From Streptosporangium canum (GTDB taxonomy: Bacteria > Actinomycetota > Actinomycetes > Streptosporangiales > Streptosporangiaceae), in NCBI RefSeq assembly GCF_900113865.1, contig NZ_FOQY01000008.1, forward strand, positions 124,001 through 188,000: DNA of 64,000 nucleotides, given 5' to 3'. Each line of letters starts with the position of its first letter. The first letter of the stretch is position 1. The position numbers were made by a program, and so were the translations under genes. Below the pieces are notes generated by a model. It did not search any database and was not told where the DNA came from. It saw only the letters and a list, made by a program, of their open reading frames with translations. Positions 59,942 to 64,000 of the stretch are shown piece by piece.

Positions 59942-60051
59942 TTTCCAGCACGCTTCCCGTAAGTAAAGAAAAGCCCCGAGAATGACCAGGGCGACGTTAC
60001 CGCGTGTGGAATGTCGCCGCGAGCGTTGTGAGGCATGGAGGGGAGACGTTG

Positions 60052-60840
60052 GTGGAAGGCATCGCCGACTACGAGTTCGTCCGCTCGCTGGGGGCGGGTA
60101 ATCACGGCGAGTTCTATCTGGCGAGGAAACCCGGCCGGCTGCCGGTCGAGGCGGAGTACGTCGCGGTGAAGGTGGTGGGGGGCACCGGGGGTGACGCCTT
60201 CCGGCGGGCCACCCGTGAGTTGAAGGCCTTCGCCGCGGTGCGCTCCCCCTATCTGGTGACGCTCTACGACGCGGGGCAGCAGGGCGGTGTCTTCTACTAC
60301 TCGATGGAGTATCTCCCCGGCGGCTCGCTGGGCCGGCCCGCGGAGCCGCCGTCGAGGGAGAGGGCGCTGCGCTCGATCGCCTGCGTGGCCACCGCCGCGC
60401 AGGCGCTGCACGAGGAGGGCATCGTGCACCGTGACATCCGCCCCGGCAACGTGCTGCTCACCGACGCCGGGGGCAAGCTCTCGGATCTGGGCCTGTCGCA
60501 GGTGCTGACGCCGGGGGCGACGGTGACCGGGATGGGCGACATCGGATCGGTGGAGTTCACCGATCCGGCGCTGCTGCAGGGGGAGACGCCCACTCCCGCC
60601 GGGGACGTGTGGTCGCTCGGCGCGACGTTGCACTGGGCGGTGACCGGCGCCGGCCTGTACGGCGAGCTGCCCGTCCACGACCCGCTGCTGACCCTGCGCA
60701 AGGTCTACAGCACGCCGCCGTCGGTCCACGCCGAGCTGGAGCCCGAGCTGTCGGAGCTGGTCCACGCCTGCATCGGGGACGCGGCCAAGCGGCCCACCGC
60801 CGGAGGGCTCGCCGACCGCCTCTACGCGCTGGTGGTCTGA
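60052..60840 (+). CDS. Small Ser/Thr protein kinase (soluble)
   Basis: 262 residues, only a kinase domain. P-loop LGAGNHGEFYLA, catalytic Lys40 in YVAVKVV, catalytic loop HRDIRPGN (126-133) with Asp128 and Asn133, and DLG (Asp145) in place of DFG. The catalytic-loop Lys is Arg here, seen in some active bacterial kinases. There is no transmembrane helix, PASTA or sensor domain. A GGAGGGGAG ribosome site (60037-60045) lies six bases before GTG 60052; GTG 60004 and TTG 60049 are alternatives. Its last 19 bases overlap the convergent TetR gene. It could act with the FHA protein encoded 2 kb upstream. Confidence 0.85.
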   Translation: MEGIADYEFVRSLGAGNHGEFYLARKPGRLPVEAEYVAVKVVGGTGGDAFRRATRELKAFAAVRSPYLVTLYDAGQQGGVFYYSMEYLPGGSLGRPAEPPSRERALRSIACVATAAQALHEEGIVHRDIRPGNVLLTDAGGKLSDLGLSQVLTPGATVTGMGDIGSVEFTDPALLQGETPTPAGDVWSLGATLHWAVTGAGLYGELPVHDPLLTLRKVYSTPPSVHAELEPELSELVHACIGDAAKRPTAGGLADRLYALVV

Positions 60841-61421
60841 AGCCGGTCCAGTTCGGCGCCGAGCAGCCTTTCCAGGCGCTCGGCGCCGAGCCGGTCGGGA
60901 TAGAGCAGGCTGCGCACGCTCAGCCCGTCGACCAGGGCCAGCAGCCGCTCGGCGACGTCGCCCAGGTCCTCCCCGGTGGTGATCTCCCCGGCCTCGGCGG
61001 CCGCGCCGAGCAGGCTGCGCACCAGGTAGCGCAGCTCTCCGGCCTCGGCGCGCTGCGCCTCCAGCATCGCCGGGCTGGTCAGGCTCCGGCTCCAGAAGCC
61101 GATCTCCAGCCCGCTCTCCCGGGTGCGTTCGTCGTCCAGCGGCAGGTTGTCGAGCAGGAGCTCACGGAGCGCGGCCAGCCCGCCGCGCCCGGCCAGTTTG
61201 CCGCGCAGCCGCTCCACGATGCGCCGGTGCGAGGAGCGCAGCGCCGACAGCATGATGTCGTCCTTGTCGGCGAAGTAGTGGGTGAGCACGCCGTTGGAGT
61301 AGCCGGCCTCCTTGGCGATGGCCCTGGTCGTGGCCGCCTCGATGCCCTCGCGCAGGATGATGCGGCGGGCGGCCTCGACGACCTCCTCCCGGCGCTCTCC
61401 GTGGTCGACGATCTTCGGCAT
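60822..61421 (-). CDS. TetR-family transcription regulator, BetI-like
   Basis: 199 residues. The helix-turn-helix is clear: EEVVEAARRIILREGIEAATTRAIAKEAGYSNGVLTHYFADKDDIM. The C-terminal domain resembles BetI-type regulators. It is divergent from the PfkB kinase and aminotransferase genes across 82 bases, so it probably represses that operon until its ligand appears. ATG 61421 begins MPKIVDHGERREEV. The end overlaps the kinase gene by 19 bases. Confidence 0.9.
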   Translation of the reverse strand: MPKIVDHGERREEVVEAARRIILREGIEAATTRAIAKEAGYSNGVLTHYFADKDDIMLSALRSSHRRIVERLRGKLAGRGGLAALRELLLDNLPLDDERTRESGLEIGFWSRSLTSPAMLEAQRAEAGELRYLVRSLLGAAAEAGEITTGEDLGDVAERLLALVDGLSVRSLLYPDRLGAERLERLLGAELDRLQTTSA

Positions 61422-61445
61422 CCGGCCCCTCCCTCTGCTTTCTCG

Positions 61446-61476
61446 TTGACATGGTATTCGGGCGCCCGTCTATTAT
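61446..61476 (+). promoter_or_regulatory. Promoter with embedded palindrome for the pfkB operon
   Basis: TTGACA (61446-61451) is followed by TATTAT (61471-61476, 19-base spacing) or TCTATT (61469-61474, 17-base spacing). Between them lies the 10-bp palindrome CGGGCGCCCG (61459-61468). The palindrome sits where a TetR repressor would block RNA polymerase. The RNA start would be about 20 bases before the ATG at 61504, which has GAGGAGG upstream. Confidence 0.55.
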
Positions 61477-61503
61477 CCGCTGAAGACATGAGGAGGACTC
61501 GCT

Positions 61504-62418
61504 ATGACCGTCGTCACCCTCGGGGTGCACATCGTGGACGTGCTCGCCCGGCCCGTGGAGTCGATTCCGGCAGGGCAGGACACCCACCTGCTGGAGCAGA
61601 TCCGCATCACCGCGGCGGGCGCGGCCGCCGGGACCGCCGTGACCCTGGCCAGGATCGGCGTCCCGGTCGCCTCCGTGGGAGCGGTCGGCGACGACGAACT
61701 CGGCGACTTCCTCGTCATGATCATGGAGCGGCGCGGGGTGGACGTCACCGGGATCGTCCGCAAGGGCGGCGAGCAGACCGCCGCCTCGATCCTGCCCATC
61801 CGGCCGGACGGGGGGCGCCCGTCCTTCCACGTGCCCGGCGCCAACCTCGGCCTGTCCCTCGCCGACCTCGACCGCGGGCGCGTCACCGGCGCGCGGGTCG
61901 TGCACCTGGGCGGCATGGACGTGACCTGGGGCCTGCACGACCCGGCTTTCTTCGCACTCCTGGCCGAGGCGCGGGAGGCGGGCACGATCATCACGATGGA
62001 CCTACTGTCCAATATGCCGGATCTGATGCAAGGAGCGCGGAGCTTTCTGCCCCACGTGGACTACTTCCTGCCCAACGAGGAGCAGGCGCTCATGATGAGC
62101 GGCGCGGCCGACGTGGAACGGGCCGCGCTCACGCTGCTGGAAGAGGGACCCAGGGCCGTGCTCGTCACGCTGGGCGGCGAGGGCAGCCTGATCGCCACCG
62201 CCTCGGGGATCACGCGGGTGCCGGCCCTCGACGTCCCGGTGGTGGACACCACCGGCTGCGGCGACGCCTACTGCGCCGGATTCATCGCCGGCCTGGTCGA
62301 CGGCCGCGAGGTCCTCGCCGCCGCCGGGCTCGGCACCGCGGTGGCCGCCCGGGTCGCGGGCGGCCTCGGCTCCGACGCCGGTCTGGACGGGGCGTCGGAG
62401 CTGCGGGCGAGCGGCTGA
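61504..62418 (+). CDS. PfkB-family carbohydrate kinase
   Basis: 304 residues of the ribokinase family. The Gly-rich substrate region includes AAGAAAGTAVTLARIGVPVASVGAVGDDELG. The second signature DTTGCGDAYCAGFIAGL carries the catalytic Asp; the usual GAGD is GCGD here. It phosphorylates a sugar, nucleoside or similar compound; with the neighbouring aminotransferase it may belong to a catabolic route for an amino-sugar or nucleoside-like substrate, which is inference. It is divergent from, and likely controlled by, the TetR regulator. ATG 61504 with GAGGAGG upstream. Confidence 0.85.
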   Translation: MTVVTLGVHIVDVLARPVESIPAGQDTHLLEQIRITAAGAAAGTAVTLARIGVPVASVGAVGDDELGDFLVMIMERRGVDVTGIVRKGGEQTAASILPIRPDGGRPSFHVPGANLGLSLADLDRGRVTGARVVHLGGMDVTWGLHDPAFFALLAEAREAGTIITMDLLSNMPDLMQGARSFLPHVDYFLPNEEQALMMSGAADVERAALTLLEEGPRAVLVTLGGEGSLIATASGITRVPALDVPVVDTTGCGDAYCAGFIAGLVDGREVLAAAGLGTAVAARVAGGLGSDAGLDGASELRASG

Positions 62419-62421
62419 GCA

Positions 62422-62465
62422 CGCGACCGTCCCCACCTGAAAACCGCGACCGTCCCCACCTGAAA
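62422..62465. repeat. Tandem repeat, 23-bp period, between pfkB and the aminotransferase gene
   Basis: A 21-base sequence beginning CGCGACCGTCCCCACC and ending TGAAA occurs twice without mismatch, at 62422-62442 and 62445-62465. It starts three bases after the pfkB stop. The second copy is followed by GGGG, which can pair with the CCCC of the repeat. It may be a regulator site, an mRNA structure or a recent local duplication. Confidence 0.6.
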
Positions 62466-62477
62466 GGGGACACACAG

Positions 62478-62540
62478 GTGCTCACCCACCGGACGGCCAC
62501 CGATCACCGAGTCCGCCGCGAGGCGGCTCGCCGACACTGA
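62478..62540 (+). CDS. Possible 20-residue leader peptide
   Basis: A short frame starts with GTG 62478, seven bases after GAAAGGGGA, and ends in a TGA whose last base is the first base of an ATG (62540) in frame with the aminotransferase. The peptide is rich in Arg and His (six Arg, three His). It could couple translation to the aminotransferase gene or be chance; only position and ribosome site support it. Confidence 0.25.
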   Translation: MLTHRTATDHRVRREAARRH

Positions 62541-62554
62541 TGAGGACGACACAC

Positions 62555-63778
62555 ATGTCCATCGACGCCAACCTCCGGGAGCGGGCCGCCAGGGTCGTCC
62601 CCGGCGGCATGTACGGCCACCTCAACGCGGCCCTGCACGGTCCCGGATACCCGCAGTTCTTCGTCGGCGGCCAGGGGTGCCGCCAGCTCGACGCGGACGG
62701 CCGCGAGTACATCGACCTCATGTGCTCCTGGGGCCCCGTCGTGCTGGGCCACCGCCATCCCGCGGTGGAGGCCGCCGTCACCGCCCAGCTCGCCGCGGGC
62801 GACTGCCTCAACGGTCCGGGCCCGGTCTACGTGGAGCTCGCCGAACTGATGGTGGAGACCATCCCGCAGGCCGACTGGGTGATGTTCTCCAAGAACGGCA
62901 CCGACGCCACCACCCAGGCGCTGATGGTCGCCCGGGCCGCCACCGGCCGGACCAAGGTGCTCATGGCCCACGGCTCCTACCACGGGGCCGACCCCTGGTG
63001 CACGCCCAGCCTGTCGGGCACCACGCCCAGCGAGCGCGCCGACCTGATCGAATACCCCTACAACGACCTGGCAGGCGCCGAGGAGGCCGCGGCCCGGGCC
63101 GAGGGCGACGTCGCCGCGATCATCGTGACGCCTTTCAAGCACGACTCCTTCGAGGACCAGGAGTTCGCCGCCCCCGAGTTCGCCCGGGGCCTGCGGGCCC
63201 TGGCCGACCGGATCGGCGCCGCGCTGGTGATCGACGACGTGCGCGGCGGCTGGCGGCTCCACCTCGGCGGCTCCTGGGAGACCCTGGGCGTCCGCCCCGA
63301 CCTGTACGCCTTCAGCAAGGCCATGGCCAACGGCCATCCGATCGCGGCCGTCACCGGAGTGGACTCCCTGCGGGGCCCGGCCCAGACGATCTACTCGACC
63401 GGCTCGTTCTGGTTCAACGCCGCCCCGATGGCCGCCGCCAAGGCCACCATCGAGACCCTGCGCGACATCGACGGGGTGGCGCTGATCGAGCGGGCGGGCA
63501 CCCGCCTGCGCGAGGGCCTCGCCGCGCAGGCCGCCTCCCACGGCTTCGTCATCAACCAGACCGGCCCGGTGCAGATCCCGTGGCTCTCCTTCGAGGGCGA
63601 CACGACCCTGGACAAGGGCATGTTCTGGTCCTCGGCCTGCCTGCGGGAAGGGGTCTACCTGCATCCCTGGCACAACTGGTTCCTGTCGGCCGCCCACACC
63701 GACGCCGACATCGACCGCGCCCTGCAGGGCACCGACGCCGCCTTCGCCAGGCTCAGGGCGGAGTTCGGCGCCGACTGA
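62555..63778 (+). CDS. Class III PLP aminotransferase (glutamate-1-semialdehyde aminomutase-like)
   Basis: 407 residues, fold type I. WGPVVLGHRHPAVEAAV, the PLP-phosphate loop SKNGTDATTQALMVARAATGR, HGSYHGADPW, the pyridoxal Asp in LVIDDVRGGWR, and the Schiff-base Lys in YAFSKAMANGHPIAAV. It resembles the HemL-like subgroup but lies away from haem genes, so it probably acts on another amino ketone or amino sugar with the PfkB kinase. ATG 62555 has GAGGA eight bases upstream; ATG 62540 is a close alternative. Confidence 0.87.
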   Translation: MSIDANLRERAARVVPGGMYGHLNAALHGPGYPQFFVGGQGCRQLDADGREYIDLMCSWGPVVLGHRHPAVEAAVTAQLAAGDCLNGPGPVYVELAELMVETIPQADWVMFSKNGTDATTQALMVARAATGRTKVLMAHGSYHGADPWCTPSLSGTTPSERADLIEYPYNDLAGAEEAAARAEGDVAAIIVTPFKHDSFEDQEFAAPEFARGLRALADRIGAALVIDDVRGGWRLHLGGSWETLGVRPDLYAFSKAMANGHPIAAVTGVDSLRGPAQTIYSTGSFWFNAAPMAAAKATIETLRDIDGVALIERAGTRLREGLAAQAASHGFVINQTGPVQIPWLSFEGDTTLDKGMFWSSACLREGVYLHPWHNWFLSAAHTDADIDRALQGTDAAFARLRAEFGAD

Positions 63779-63809
63779 ATCCGCCGCCCGGACCCCGCCG
63801 ACCGACTCC

Positions 63810-63852
63810 CGCCGCTCCCCGCCGCAGGCGGGACCGGCGGCGGGGAGCGGCG
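63810..63852. terminator. Terminator hairpin between convergent genes
   Basis: CGCCGCTCCCCGCCG (63810-63824) and CGGCGGGGAGCGGCG (63838-63852) form a perfect 15-bp stem with a 13-base loop. It lies between the ends of the aminotransferase gene and the convergent acetyltransferase gene, and can serve both. No T-tract. Confidence 0.65.
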
Positions 63853-63856
63853 CGCT

Positions 63857-64000
63857 CTACGCCCCGGGGCGCAGGCGGTACCACTGCTGGTCGTCCAGAC
63901 GCGTGCCGTCGGGGCCCGGCAGCATCCCGTGCACGAGGGGGCCCCGGGTGAAGCCGGCGCGCTCCAGCACGCGGTGCGAGGCGACGTTGTCCGGGGAGGT
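63857..64000 (-). CDS. GNAT acetyltransferase, C-terminal fragment
   Basis: The reading frame runs off the right edge of the window; 47 codons before the TAG stop are visible. The first residues read SPDNVASHRVLERAGFTRGP, the classic end of the RimJ/RimL-type GNAT domain (asparagine and the AGF block near the acetyl-CoA site). The final part is DDQQWYRLRPGA. This would be an amino-acid or peptide N-acetyltransferase; the substrate is unknown. Confidence 0.8.
   Translation of the reverse strand, partial: TSPDNVASHRVLERAGFTRGPLVHGMLPGPDGTRLDDQQWYRLRPGA

Overview
The window is a 64 kb chromosomal stretch from a very GC-rich actinomycete. Markers are the mycothiol ligase gene mshC, an InhA-like enoyl reductase, a GlnR-type box, frequent GTG/TTG starts and several probably leaderless genes. 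The gene set fits the Streptosporangiaceae or a close family of filamentous Actinobacteria; this is inference from gene content, not a phylogeny. No rRNA, tRNA, CRISPR array, prophage or intact insertion sequence was seen. The only mobile-element trace is a roughly 40-base IS200/IS605-like end at 7.6 kb.

Layout. 0-1.4 kb: tail of an acyl-CoA synthetase gene and a secreted protein. 1.4-5.1 kb: phenolic-lipid type cluster (type III polyketide synthase, ICMT-like methyltransferase, flavin hydroxylase on the minus strand; UbiA prenyltransferase divergent). 5.2-8.5 kb: rtcB, then molybdenum cofactor genes moaA, mobA and a DUF6457 gene. 8.5-8.6 kb: three hairpins sharing one loop sequence, probably a small RNA on the minus strand, beside a DUF3099 gene. 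9-13.3 kb: dodecin, Ntn-hydrolase lipoprotein, and the TldD/PmbA protease pair. 13.4-15 kb: fabG and fabI. 15-18.1 kb: SUKH protein, anchored secreted protein, aldo/keto reductase. 18.2-22.3 kb: histidine phosphatase, DUF3090 protein, SCO1664-type kinase-like protein, NRDE protein, mshC. 22.7-23.7 kb: cold-shock protein and peptide deformylase.

23.9-33.8 kb is a nitrate assimilation island: narK, nitrate reductase, an electron-transfer flavoprotein, nirB, nirD, a HemD/OmpR-type regulator (NnaR-like) and a sirohydrochlorin chelatase. Import, the two reductions, siroheme supply and regulation are thus together; the nitrate reductase needs the cofactor made by the moaA/mobA genes at 7 kb. 33.7-40.8 kb: a TetR-like protein without a visible DNA-binding domain, PAC2 protein, universal stress protein, metH, a HAD phosphatase and a small membrane protein. 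41-47 kb: complete peptide-type ABC importer. 47.1-49.9 kb: acetyltransferase and azlCD exporter with a divergent LysR gene. 50-54.2 kb: two-component system, RecB-like nuclease, site-2 protease. 54.3-60.8 kb: unstudied flavoprotein, membrane protein and FHA/zinc-ribbon protein, then a CPA2 antiporter and a Ser/Thr kinase. 60.8-64 kb: TetR regulator divergent from a PfkB kinase and a class III aminotransferase, then a partial acetyltransferase.

The most promising undescribed items are the triple-hairpin RNA with identical CCCCCGT loops, the kinase/phosphatase/zinc-protein set next to mshC, and the flavoprotein-membrane-FHA operon. Several operator-like dyads also stand out: twin ATAG-N7-CTAT sites at azlC/lysR, CTTGTCC-N5-GGACAAG between tldD and fabG, and a 10-bp inverted repeat before the flavoprotein gene.
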